Positions 28,040 through 39,700 of a stretch of 64,000 nucleotides of DNA are shown here, piece after piece. Source of the stretch: Strongylocentrotus purpuratus (Eukaryota > Echinodermata > Echinoidea > Camarodonta > Strongylocentrotidae). The position numbers and the translations under genes were made by a program. Under the pieces are notes generated by a model. It was not told where the DNA came from. It searched no databases and saw only the letters and a program-made list of their open reading frames with translations. Within the stretch, counting starts at the first letter, position 1, and the number at the start of each line of letters is the position of its first letter. Location of the stretch: positions 29,659,203 to 29,723,202 of the forward strand of contig NW_022145595.1 of assembly GCF_000002235.5 (NCBI RefSeq), written 5' to 3'.

Positions 28040-28150
28040 ATAATCAAATATCCTCTGAGAATATTTCACACTTACACATTATCAAATATCCTCAGAGAAT
28101 ATTTCACACTCTGATATTATCAAATAATTTCCAAGGATATTTCAAACTCC
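28040..28150. repeat. Three-copy tandem repeat, unit about 48 bp
   Basis: The phrase ATCAAATATCCTC(T)GAGAATATTTCACACT occurs twice and a third, more diverged copy follows (ATCAAATAATTTCCAAGGAT). Noncoding. Confidence 0.8.
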
Positions 28151-28889
28151 GGGGAGGCGGGTAACAATATTCTTGAAATTATAATTGCAATTACATGTAT
28201 ATGATTGCAAATCTTTAGAGTAGGGAAGGAAATGTAGTGGAGTACTGGAGTGGACTCAGTGGAGTAAAGAAGAATGATCATATCATAACCAAAAGGCAGA
28301 AACTTGTGAGCAGGTGTGAATGAACATGTTTTTGTCAATTTAGTTTAAATTCAGCTTTTTGCAAACAAACAGAATAACACAACATGTGGAACCTGAGACG
28401 AGAAACAAAACAACACAACAACAAAAATACACAAACATGGCTTGGGGGCGTGGATGGTTGACCCTACCTAGCCCTTTGGATAATATTATATTACCATGTT
28501 TAGCACCATAGTTTTTGTTATTTTATTGACCTCAACCTGCATTCCAATGGCACCCTCTAATATCAATCATCCTTGTAGTGATGATATCCCATAGTCAATA
28601 CATGAGAGAAAGTGACCATTTAGTGAGCTGGCCAATGGGTAGTAGAAGCAACCATCGAAGAGGTCCATTTGCTTACATACCGTAGATAGATTGAATATGA
28701 CACTGTCTAAACACTCGATACATCATCCCTTCTTGTTAGTTACAGGTTTCCACGCAAACCTAGTCTCCTTAGACAAGACTCTAGTTTGAAGGATTTACTT
28801 TCGCAAGTGACAGTCAAGGTAGTCTGCAAGCATCGACTCTACATTTGACACTTGAAGGCATTGTATAATAATGTTTCCAGTTTTACAAA

Positions 28890-29207
28890 TCTGAGATACG
28901 TATTATCAGTGTCTGTAATACTGAAGCACTTAAAAAACTGCACTTCAAAAAATTAAAAACCTTTGAGTGACCGGTTTTACCATACTCATTTTCCCCAATG
29001 GACTGTAGTGTTGTTCAAAACTATTTGGCAAACGGTTCTGACATTTTTAATTCCAATCATAAATATCTTGACAATCAGACAGGCGATCGGCTTGTAAAAT
29101 TCATGGGATTCCTGACTGACCTAAAGGTTTATAATTATGATTGCAGCGTGAGCTAAATCTAGGATTTTGTTTAGAATCTGAGGCAAAATACCCAATCCCT
29201 TTAAACT
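28890..29207 (+). mobile_element. Dispersed repeat B, copy 1
   Basis: About 320 bp that matches 51489-51877 in the same orientation, sharing GTGACCGGTTTTACCATACT, CAGACAGGCGATCGGCTTGT and CCTGACTGACCTAAAGGTTT. No coding capacity. In the other copy, weak terminal inverted repeats (TTAAAGGGATC against TAAATGGATC) suggest a MITE; here the left end is less clear. Confidence 0.75.
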
Positions 29208-29332
29208 AAATTCCATCAATTTCTGGCTGTGTCAGATATAATGTAGCTGTACAGTACATGTAGGTAGAGAGTGATCCAATAGTACAGAGCAACGTTTCAG
29301 ACTATGTGAAACATGATATTATGAACATGGAC

Positions 29333-29909
29333 TAGGGCTGCGACGTGTAGTCGAATGCTCGAGTACCCGCACGGTTGACAACTACTCGGGTACAATTTTT
29401 AGTACCCGAATATTCGGCCGCAAAAAAAAAAAAAAAAATCTGTCCAGGCCGACGCTTACCCGTGCCTGGGTGAGCGGCGGCCGCTGGCATGGTGCCGTCG
29501 GTAAAAATGCTTCCCAACTCAAGCACTGTCAAACTCACTACTCAGAAACTGGGACCAAATGTCTGGATTTCTGTTTGGACTTGGAGGAAAATGGATTATT
29601 CTGCTATCTTTGGTTTTTAAAACAGCATTGTTTACTGTTATTATTATTATTAAATCGGCGCCTTCAACTGCAACTCTAAGTAAAATTGCATGCGTTTTCG
29701 GCGACGTGAGATACTGCCCCTGTGGTATGGTGGTGGCAACAAACAAAAAAATCAAATCAAAAAAATTTTAAAATTTTTTAATTTTTTTAAAAAAAATTCA
29801 AAAAATTCAAAAAAATTATAAAAAAACATGGCGTCCGAAAACTCGAGTATTCGCTTGTAAGCCTGGGAGTGTACTCGGGTACCTCATTACACTGTTGTGC
29901 ACAGCCTTA
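29333..29909 (+). mobile_element. hAT-like non-autonomous transposon, copy 1
   Basis: A 577-bp element bounded by a perfect 8-bp target-site duplication ACATGGAC (29325-29332 and 29910-29917). Its ends are TAGGGCTGCGAC and, on the complementary strand, TAAGGCTGTGCAC, typical of hAT elements. Subterminal motifs ACTCGGGTACC, CCCGAATATTCGG and CTCGAGTATTCG repeat near both ends. The interior contains homopolymer A and (ATT)n but no transposase frame. Its near-identical partner lies inverted at 30409-30972. Confidence 0.88.
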
Positions 29910-30302
29910 ACATGGACCTACATGATGTATGACTAACCAAGGTTTTTGTGTCCGCAAGCCACAGTCAAGCTAGGGGCCTTTGACTGGATCTTAGCTGGGC
30001 CGGGTGAGATGATACACCACGTCTGTCATGCTAGTTCTTCCAGTCATAATAAATACAGATCACTGAGGAGGTGATGGAGAGGCACCAAGATGCTTTCTGA
30101 CACATAATTCATCATTCCTTAGGGGGCGTATCCACACTGCCAACCTCTTGTACATGTATACACATCCAAAAGATTATAGATAGATAGATAGCATGTTCAG
30201 ACTTAAGGAAATTTATTTTTTTTAAATTTAAGGGACTCACAAAGAATCATTGTCTAGTGAAGAGAGGCATGACAAACAAAATCATATATAGAAATGTTGA
30301 AA

Positions 30303-30387
30303 CTGTGGCATTTGATTAGCTGAGAGCTAAATTCGTCATAGAAATGTAATAATATGTTTTTGATTACATGTTTTATGAAACAGGGCC
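30303..30387 (+). mobile_element. Partial MITE of the GGCCCTGTTTCAT family
   Basis: Matches the right half of the complete element at 54439-54586: GTGGCATTTG, then AGAGC-AAATT-GTCATA, and the end TTTTATGAAACAGGGCC. The left half is not recognisable. It lies 21 bp left of the second hAT copy. Confidence 0.7.
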
Positions 30388-30408
30388 TACTCTTTGAACA
30401 TAACATTC

Positions 30409-30972
30409 TAAGGCTGTGCACAACAGTGCAATGAGGTACCCGAATACACTCCCAGGCTCACAAGCGAATACTAAAATATTCGGACGCCATGTTTTTTTAT
30501 AATTTTGTTCGAATTTTTTGAATTTTTTTGAATTTTGTTGAATTTTTTTCTTTTTTTCTTTTTTTGCCACCACCATACCACTCGGCAGTTTCCCAGGTCC
30601 CTCGCCGAAAACACATGCAATTTTACTTAGAGTTGCAGTTGAAGGCGCCGATTTAATAATAATAATAACAGTAAACAATGCTGTTTTAAAAACCAAAGAT
30701 GGCAGAATAATCCATTGTCCTCTGAGTCCAAACAAAAATCTGGACATTTGGTCCCAGTTTCTGAGTGGTGAGTTTGACAGTGCTCGAGTTGGGAAACATT
30801 TTTACCGACGGTACCATGCCAGGGGCCGACGCTCTCCCTGGCACGGATAAGCGTGGGCCTGGACTTTTTTTTTTTTTTTTTTTGCGGCCGAATATTCGGG
30901 TACGAGAAATCGTACCCGAGTAGTTGTCAACCGTGCGGGTACTCGAGCATTCGACTACACGTCGCAGCTTTA
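30409..30972 (-). mobile_element. hAT-like non-autonomous transposon, copy 2
   Basis: A 564-bp element in the opposite orientation to the copy at 29333-29909 and clearly the same family across its full length. It has its own perfect 8-bp target-site duplication, TAACATTC (30401-30408 and 30973-30980), so it inserted independently. Ends are TAAGGCTGTGCAC and, on the complementary strand, TAAAGCTGCGACG. No transposase frame. Open frames crossing it are fortuitous. Confidence 0.88.
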
Positions 30973-30980
30973 TAACATTC

Positions 30981-32514
30981 CCAAGAGATTGTACAAATAC
31001 TGTCATCTTAATAATACAGATTTATAGCCACATATTTATACAATTTAGTATTTTGGTCCTGATAGGTAATGTACATGTAGGCCAGTAAAGAGTATGTACC
31101 TGTACTGTATGTTGGCTACACACGTACAAGGGCTTACATGCAGGCCTAGAGAGGACAAGGCCTGTGCGCAAAACACTGAACATACAACACACAATTAGTC
31201 ACTTGAAAGAGTGATTCAGTAGTACATCATGTGCATTGTAACCTTCCGCAGATCTGAACACTCATTTTTATATTAATTAATTGCGCAAGCTTCCTGATAA
31301 TGGAAAATTTGGTTTCAAAGAAAAGATCCTTAGCACAATGGTGCTCATTATGGATGAGAATGGGTTTAGGAGGAGTACACAAAGCTCCATGTTAGGTAAA
31401 ATTAATTGTATATTAGTGACACACACATGTAATCAGTAGCACAGGTTTAGCTGCTTCCAAAAAAAAATTCTCCAAGAGTCAAGACCTCCGCAAATTTCTG
31501 TGAGGCACATGTACTGTATGTAGATAATGAATGCAACCCCCCCCCCCCCCAATATTTTTTTTAGAATACCACTTTTCTTGATAGCATAATATGTACAATT
31601 ATATATCCTTTTCCCCTACTTAGAGTGCATTGTTGAGGCATGGGCCTACGATGTACTGTACATGTACACTGTATGGCTTAAAATACATTTTAAATCTAAT
31701 GGTGAACATTACAAAAGGCCTAAAGGGCATCAAAATACAAGATACACGAGTATAACACAATGTATCTCTCATGATCATGCTCGTCTATGATCTATGACTA
31801 CATGCTCGGCCTTTGTCTCTTTCAACTTGGCTGGGGGTTGCAGGAGTTTTTCTTTCAGACATGTCACATGTGTGAATTTATGAATGTATTCTCATAACAA
31901 TACCATCCCCTTTTCACCTCCTACATAGACAAAGCATTTGTCATCTCTTGTTGTGTGTGCCCCTTTGTCTGTGCACCTGTCTTACCTCCACACAAACATT
32001 CAATCGCACGTGATCGCAGAGTTATATATACCAAGATAGGTAACCCGATAGCAATCCCCTGGTGGGAAATTTGAAACTCGGCATGCACGCATCATCTGCC
32101 TGTGTCATATCGCAATAATAATCTTCAGTTGTTATTCAATGGTATAGTCTGACAAGACATGCCGTTTCAATGTTCACGTTCATGTTCACCTACTTTAGTC
32201 TAGGCTCCATATTGAATTGTTTTCACAGGGCTTTGCTTGAAGTTTAATACCGATACCTGTAGACGCATATTAATAAGTGATTTATTTTTTTTGGAAGGAA
32301 AAAAAAAAAAATGCAATAGATGAATACCGGTAGTAAATTTGCTCCTTGTTTTACTTCTTACAGTCTTGAGGTGAACTGAGATTTGCTACATGTATGGCAA
32401 CATTTCATCAAAGAAATGTGCAGTTGTGCACAGGGTTTGGGCTGCGATTTTGGTCTACATGTACAATGTCCATGTACCGATAGGTTAGGATTAGTGTTGG
32501 GGTACAAAATTGTA
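30981..32514. other. AT-rich intergenic sequence
   Basis: No supported gene. Contains a poly-C run near 31536-31549 and several TACATGTA words. Confidence 0.6.
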
Positions 32515-32775
32515 CCGGAGTGTTGGCTCAGTCAGTAGAGCGTCCGCCACACAACCGGGAGGTCGTGGGTTCGAACCCCGGCCGCGTCATACCAAAAGAC
32601 GTTAAAAGATGGGAGTTGTTGCTACCTTGTTTGGCGTTCAACAATAAGGGATAGAGCAACGTCGATCTGGCGCTGCTCAGTGGCTGCCGGGCTCACGATC
32701 AATTGGGCAAAAAGAATTTCCGTTTCGGTTTAATAAAATTTGGAGTGGACTATTAGGCTATTATTATATTATTAT
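32515..32775 (+). mobile_element. tRNA-derived SINE
   Basis: The head carries a pol III A box (TGGCTCAGTCAGTAGAGC, from about 32524) and a perfect B box (GGTTCGAACCC, 32568-32578) at tRNA-like spacing. A unique body of about 150 bp follows, ending in an AT-rich (ATT)n-like tail. I could not fold the head into a full cloverleaf with a paired acceptor stem, so it is a SINE and not a tRNA gene. Of the SINE-like sequences in the window this has the best-preserved promoter boxes. Confidence 0.85.
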
Positions 32776-35407
32776 AAATGTAGATACAGTGCTTGGCCCA
32801 GGGGTCACCTGACTCCGGTTAAATGATCGGCAGAGCATGTGTCATAGGATCATTAATACACATCAAGGGTGCATCTGTGCTTGCTTGATTTCAATCCAAG
32901 CTTTCTCTACAGAAGCTGACAAGTATCAAGGTGAAGGTTGGGGTAGCCTGAATGCAGCAGCCCACCCCCCCCCCCCCATTCAATCTCAGCCATGTCACAT
33001 CTATCTACACTTTACTCATATCATGGAATGGTGTTGACTGTTTGAATGGTATGTGTAACCATGGAGCGAAGGAACACAAAAGTAATAGTAGGAGTCCAAG
33101 CATCTACAAGCACCATGCAGAGGGGCATGCCAAATTCCAGGCAATTACTTATGCTTTGCTTTGTTAGACCACTGTCAAGTCTTTTCTTTTAGTTTCTTAT
33201 TGCAATAGTGCATTTCAAAAGGAGGACTGAAAAAGAAAAAACAAATCCAAGACCTAATACAGACTACATGTTGTAAGGACGTGTGAATCAGGAGGATTTG
33301 TAAATTAGGGAGTGTTATGTTAACTATTTAGGAAGAGATCACTCCCATCTATCGACCGGTTCGACCCACATGTAACTGCTCCATCCCACTTTTCATTTTA
33401 TATTCATGCGGATCTGGATTGAAATATCAGGGTTCTTTGTGGCAAGGCAGACCCTGGTTTTCATTCTGATATTTGGGGATTCAGAGTAAAATTGAAGGGA
33501 GAGGTGGAGTGGGGGTTCAGCAATGGACCTGTGTATCTGTTTGACAGTTATCAAGAACTTTCTGTCACTGAATGTGTCCAACGAACAGTTACATGTACAT
33601 GTGAAATATACATCCTACAGTATGTGATTCCCTTCCCAGAGCCCTATAATATGTTTATTTTTATCATTATATGACATTTTAATCTACTGCACTTTAATTT
33701 TACTTGACAAAATATACGATGGAAGAAAACATACCTTTTAACAGCAAACTGGCATGAACTCGAGCAGTCTCAGGCTCTCAGCTGGAAATACCAAGTGCGT
33801 TGAAATTCCTATTGAAGAAAGAATATCACATTTTAAAACTTTGAAAATTATACCAGATAAACAAAAACATACTGTAGATCTTCCTTACTTTGTGTGATAC
33901 TGTATAGCCTATGAATGTTAGCATATATACATGTACATGTAATGTAGGTAAACTAGGCATGTACATGTACATGAACTTCTAGACCTACATTTCATTCATT
34001 ATTGTGTATTTGAAGTGGGTCTTTAGGAGTACTGGTATGTTTCTTTTCATACAGCTTTTAATAAAAAATCACTTTTTAATCTGCTCTAACTTCTAAGAAT
34101 ACACCCTGTTGAGCCTAATGATTACATTATGTCATACTGCTGCCACCCAAAAGTACACAATTCAACACCCAAAGTAGTGAAACTTACACCATTGAAGAGA
34201 AAAAGAGATGTTATGCAATAAAGGGTGGAGAAAAAGCCACCAATTGTTTGCCATGAATATGTTAACGACTTAAAAGTAGCAAGCTTGCTACTAATACTAA
34301 TACCAGAACAAATACTAAATAGGCCCTTTGAGACTACACAGAAAATCTAAGCTATTGATAGTCAACAAGAACAGTTGTGTGCTTAGGGGCACCCTGCTGT
34401 GAATGAATAACACAGCCACCATTCAATCGAGGGTCAACGCACTTGTAATGGAGCTCAAAGTCACCTTTAACAATCAATGCTCCACAGATTTGTCATGCTC
34501 CCATCAAAATGAAGCACAATGATGATTGATAATTAAAGCTGCTGCATTAGAGATTGATACAGATAAATAAAAACTTGTGGTGGATCACACATGTACATGT
34601 ACATGTATACAATTCATCATCGGTTGCTTTGATTCATTGCCGAAAATATTTTGGCACCTACTGTATCATCCCCCCCAACCATGGATACAAATCGACACCG
34701 TTGTCTTAGAGGATATTCAAATCAATGATGTTTCATGAATAAAATAGACGTACTAGATGTGTACATACATGTACTACACAACTCTTTGGTCATCTTGTCA
34801 ATAATTTAAAAGGCAGACTGAACACATCGGCCAACCAAATAACATGTTTGCCTGTCTCGAGAACAAAGCAAATACTACCAAGCCACAGCTGACCAATCGA
34901 TATAAAACAAAATCAATACAAATCCACTCCGGTGAACATCCGTAAAACTAGTCTCCATGCATAGTTCGTCAATAAACTACATTGTAGGCATGCATATTAC
35001 GGAGTTCACAGCAAGTGTTCACATTCAAAAACTATTCACTTGATATACAGACTGCTTGTTTTCTATATACATTTTCTTTCTTTGTTGTCTACCTTTGTAA
35101 GCATATTTATGAAGGTTTAAAGCCCCAAGCCTAACAAATATGAGCTCACAAAACAAATTAAAAAATAAAACAATTGCAGATCTCTTGTACAAACTAAGAT
35201 AACTATATTCTAATACAATGAAAATTAGGTTAAATGGCTTCCAATATTTCACAAAGATAGTACACATAAACCTGTATGTACATGTATAGCGTAACAGGGT
35301 AGAGGAGAACGGATTTTTAAAAACTACCCATACAAGAGTTACAAGTTCTGTATTAGATTACAAATACTTGACTAGTTAATGAGCACATTGAGGCCTTTTG
35401 AGGGCAT
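32776..35407. other. AT-rich intergenic sequence
   Basis: No exon or domain is supportable. A poly-C run lies at about 32964-32977. The small open frames here show no family resemblance. Confidence 0.6.
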
Positions 35408-37075
35408 TAATCAGGATTCTTTTATTTCATTTCCTTTAATCATCTTTTGCCAACAAATTATGAATGCAGCCATAAGAATATCATACATGTACTTCCAATT
35501 TCAGCATGACTACTATCGTAATCTCTTTATTTCTTTAGCACCTTCAGGGTGCTACAAGAATTTTTTTCACCACTTGCCCTGTCGGGCAAGTGGGTTTTCA
35601 ATTTACTTGCCCAAACAATATTTCCACTTGCCCAAAACTTTAAAGCGAAAAAGGACTCGAGGTTAAAGCATTTATTATCTCGTAATGATAAGTTAGTGTT
35701 TTAGATAGCAAATTAATGCACATACATGTACAGTGTAATTTGGGTCAACTCTTCCATCAAGAAACGTCATGTAAATAATGGGTAATCAACTATTTTAAAT
35801 AAAGTACGGACATTTTTATTTCATCATTCACTGCTATAAATATCATGCCAAAATTTGTAAATTCTTACTAAATAATAATATTGAAGATATTTTACGATAA
35901 ATCTCGGATAAGTATGCGAAAACTAGACTAAACAACGTCGCTAAAACCATGAAAACAAAACAACAACGGCTTATATTCTGGGGGTCTCGATACTATTATC
36001 AAAATGACTCGCTCGGTCGGATCTTGAGACCGCAGTAATAAATTGAAAACGAGACAAAAACATTCATCTGATTTATATGAGCAGCGAGTTTTAAATAATA
36101 TGTTCACAATCATTAACAGTCATTATGAATAAATATCAAACATTTGACTTTTTGTAATTACTAGAAAATCCCTGTTGTTTATTCCATTCCGATTCGCACG
36201 TGTTCATTTCCCTAGAATAATGACGACATATTTGGCGTGATTCAACCAATCGGCAATCAGAGAATAGCAAAGGCCTGTCGGTGCGGCCTGCAGAGCTAGA
36301 GAGAGAGAGCGCGAATAAGCTCGCAGCTGGTACGATCGCGCTAGCTGTCTCTAGCTAGCTCACGGCCGGCCGTGCGTGGAGGCGGAGCGGCATTCATGGC
36401 TTGAAGTGTCACTGTTGCATGCGCGCTGAGCTAGCTGAGCTGGCTAGCTGTCTGTGAAGTTTTTTCGAAATCGGAACGATCGCTTTTTTGCTTCTGGATT
36501 TTGACGACGGGTAAGAAGTTGACGGGTGAATGGTAGAGTTCTTGGACACTAGGAAATTACTGTAAAAGTATCACTTGCCCGAATCGGGCAAGTGATAATT
36601 TGATTTACTTGCCCGACGGCTCAATTTGGTTGCCCCGGGACGTCGGGCAAGCGGGTTTGTCGCGCCCTGACCTTGTAATATGAAAAAATACAATCAAAAC
36701 ATCTAAAATACAAACAAACAAAACAAAAGATCTACATGTACATGTAATTGTACATTCTCTGAACTATGCCAGGTATTGGAATTTATTAATGACAGTTGGA
36801 ACTCTGTTAAAACCTTTTTCATTTCGTTTAATCATCTTTTCCAAAAAAATTATGAACGCAGCCATAACAAAATCATAATTCCAATTTCAACATGACTACT
36901 ATGGTAATCTCTTTAGTTCTTTAGCACCTTGTAATGTGAGAAAATACAATCAAAACATCTAAAATACAAACAAACAAAACAAAAGATCTACATGTAATTG
37001 TACATTTTCTGAACTATGCCAGGTATTGGAATTTATTAATGACAGATGGAACTGTTCAAACCTTTTTTGTTGGAC
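35408..37075. repeat. Host tandem duplication of about 265 bp, one copy split by a transposon
   Basis: The right copy (about 36817-37075) is continuous through TTTAGCACCTTGTAATGTGAG. The left copy is split: 35408-35544 carries the part up to TTTAGCACCTT, and 36670 onward resumes with ACCTTGTAATATGA and continues through ACAATCAAAACATCTAAAAT and CTGAACTATGCCAGGTATTG, as in the right copy. The 1125 bp between them are the insertion at 35545-36669. The sequence is noncoding. Confidence 0.88.
35545..36669. mobile_element. 1125-bp TIR transposon with 5-bp target duplication
   Basis: Flanked by ACCTT on both sides (35540-35544 and 36670-36674), and the adjacent tandem copy supplies the empty site with a single ACCTT. 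Ends are CAGGGTGCTACAA and, on the complement, CAGGGCGCGACAA. Subterminal inverted motifs (CTTGCCCGACG/CGGGCAAGTG) repeat several times at each end. A 5-bp duplication with CAGGG ends suggests a hAT-related group, but I am not sure of the superfamily. The interior has an AT-rich half and a GC/CpG-rich half (about 36230-36470) with AGCTAGCT palindromes and a splice-donor-like GGGTAAGAA near 36508. No transposase frame is visible, so it is probably an internally deleted derivative. Confidence 0.85.
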
Positions 37076-37791
37076 TACTAGTAATGTAGCGAGACCTGCT
37101 ATTTTTTTCCAAAATATAACCACAATGATAAGTCTATTGAATGACATGTCACAGGAAAAGTGCTTCATATTCATACAAGCCAATTAAGGGTCGACCACTA
37201 GAATGTCAGCAATGCTCCTATTCATTCCAATACAATAAACTGCCCAGAAAGAGCATCAAGCTCAGAATCTCAGATTGAAAGTGCCTATCCATCCATATCT
37301 TTGGTTTACTGAGTTTTGTTATATGTTACATCAGCCTGTGGCTGCTTGCCCACAAAAAAATGTACTGAAATAAGCTAAATATGTCTTTTCATTTCTGTAA
37401 AGTTTGCAATTAGACCGAAAATGGTGGAAAATAAGGATTCTTGCCTCGAGAGTACCGTAGTGTCAAAAGGAAAATATGGCAGTTTGACAATGTTTTATTT
37501 TTCTTGTAATCAAATATTCATGCACTCCACTAGGAGACCATCAAAAAGGATGCTTACCAGGGATTTACCAGTAAGAATATTTCCATGTATCAATATCCTA
37601 CAATAAGCTCTCTTATTTAATTGTATTCTTTACCAGAGCTTCTTTTGTGATTCAATTCAAGAGCACTTCTTCTTCTCTTTTTTCGAGCGTGCCATTGAGC
37701 TTTAATTATCCAGAGATAACTCATCGACTGGTCCTGTGTATTTCGTGCTGCTCAGTATGAGGAAAATTCAAAACATTTCACAACCACAGTA
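37076..37791. other. AT-rich intergenic sequence
   Basis: I see nothing supportable as a gene or repeat in this stretch. Confidence 0.6.
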
Positions 37792-38573
37792 GAGTAAAGG
37801 AGGGGTTTTTCGGCCACTTAAGACAAAATCCTATTTTTTTACCCTTTACTTCCTATTTATTATCATTTCTTGTTCAAATCATGAAGCAAATATTATTATT
37901 ATTTAAACAAAAAAAGAATCCCAGAAAAAAATCATGAACTGCCATGACAATATTCGTTTCAATTTTCACTGTTTCGGAGTCAGTTATCGGCATAGCGAAC
38001 CAGTTTTCGGCCGCATGTACAAAGTCAATAGGAAGCGCGCATGCGCGCCGTGCGTTTCCGCGCTGATCTATAGCACTAGCGGGTGGAGCAGGTATCCCAC
38101 GCCGGAGCTCCCCGGAGCTCGCCAGGCCGAAAACTAGTACTGCGGTGATCGGAAATTGGAATCTGAATTAGACAGAGATATCGTGTGTGCGTTGTGGTGT
38201 GCGGCTGCATTGATTTAATACATGCGATGAGATACTTTTGAGCTTGCGACTGGCACAAAATCGGGCTCTTAATCTGAAAAATACTTGAAATAAAGCTCAT
38301 TTTATGGTACCCATATTTCTTACAAACACGCGTAAGATACTCGATTTTTCAGATTCGGGTAGCGGGACTGCTGATTACATCGCTAAAATGTGATATTTTA
38401 GGATATATTTTTCATTGCAAATGTGGTTCTTCAGTGACACTGGCATGGTATGGTATGTGTGGGGGATATGTGTTATGGCTATGCTATTATGCGATGTATT
38501 TTAAAGGGATTTTACCATGCATCCAACCAATCGGCCGAAAACTGGAGCTGGTCGATTACCCCCTCCTTTACTC
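37792..38573. mobile_element. 782-bp TIR element with TA target duplication
   Basis: Ends are GAGTAAAGGAGGGG and its inverse CCCCTCCTTTACTC, each flanked by TA (37790-37791 and 38574-38575). The word GGCCGAAAACT or its complement occurs near both ends and twice around a CpG-rich core (about 38000-38140). The TA duplication fits Tc1/mariner-like or other TA-targeting families. No transposase frame is present. Confidence 0.75.
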
Positions 38574-39641
38574 TAGTCAGTAAGTCAGTTGACTACTTTA
38601 TTCAGTCATTATAAATCCCCCCTCTCTCTCTCTCTCTCTCTCTCTCCCCTCCTCCTCCTCGATCCTCCTCCTCCTTCGTCACTCATAGTCTTCTTCCTCC
38701 TCCTCCTCCTCCTCTTCTTCTTCTTCTTCTTCCCCTTCTTCTTAACGTGACCTCATCTATACTTAGGCCTAGCGCCTAGATCTAGATCTAGTAGATCTAC
38801 TAGTAGTCAGGTCTACTGTTCCTTTCTCTCTTTCAGTTTTACCAACGCTGTCAGCAACAGTGTGGGACTAGGCCTACATCACTCTCTACACAACCTCTCA
38901 ACCGACGAGCGCTCGATACGACGAATATTCAATTATTTCACACGTTGCTTGTTCCTTATTTATATATCGTACACTAAGACCATTTTAATTTATTACTTAA
39001 TAATTAGAGATGTATAAAAGTAATTTTCTCTCACCAATAAGCTCACGGAAGCTGTCATTTCAAGGTTCTAAAATGTTCACTTTTCGGCGACTGGCGCTCA
39101 GATACACACTGCAGTTTATGTGTTGAAATTGCACGCTCAAACGGCATGCACGTTTTACACACACACACACACACACACACAAGTACAGCATCAAACACCG
39201 ATCAATATTTTCCTCTGATCGTTGAACTCACCGGTCGAAAATGGAAAAGTTCGAAAAATACCGGGGTCGCAAAACTAACGAAATCTAGTTTTTCTTAGAT
39301 TGTTATTACATTAATTTTTTATTATAAGTCAATTTTAACGTTTTTAAATCATATTGATTGAAACAATATTGTACTAGTAGCAGAAACTCTACTCTTTTAA
39401 AGTTATGTCTTCATTATATTAATTATATTCTAACTAATTAAAAAAACGCATGTAATACTTAGGATGTACACCCCTCGGTTTTTTCGTATTTTGAAAAGAG
39501 AAAAGTTTGTTGCCCTCTGTATAAAAACACATAAAGCGTGAAAGTTTGTTGATCCGGGCCTTGTGAATGAAAAGAAGAAATGGATTACAGGGGACGAGGA
39601 GGAGAGATAAGATTAAGAATCAAAGAAGCAAAGAGAAAGAG

Positions 39642-39700
<59 letters not shown>

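Larger units (their letters stand above)
21060..28889. other. PH gene 5' flank and AT-rich intergenic sequence
   Basis: The first ~600 bp (21060-21700) are less AT-rich and hold the probable 5' UTR and promoter of the PH gene, without an obvious TATA box. Beyond that I find no exons. Small tandem duplications and a poly-G/poly-C hairpin are listed separately. TACATGTA words are frequent throughout. Confidence 0.55.

Noticed and set aside
29470-29771. Open frames in the hAT copies as transposase remnants
   Set aside because: Frames differ between the two copies and strands and show no hAT catalytic or BED-finger residues.
32521-32595. Functional tRNA gene
   Set aside because: A and B boxes are present, but acceptor and anticodon stems do not pair well and a SINE body follows.
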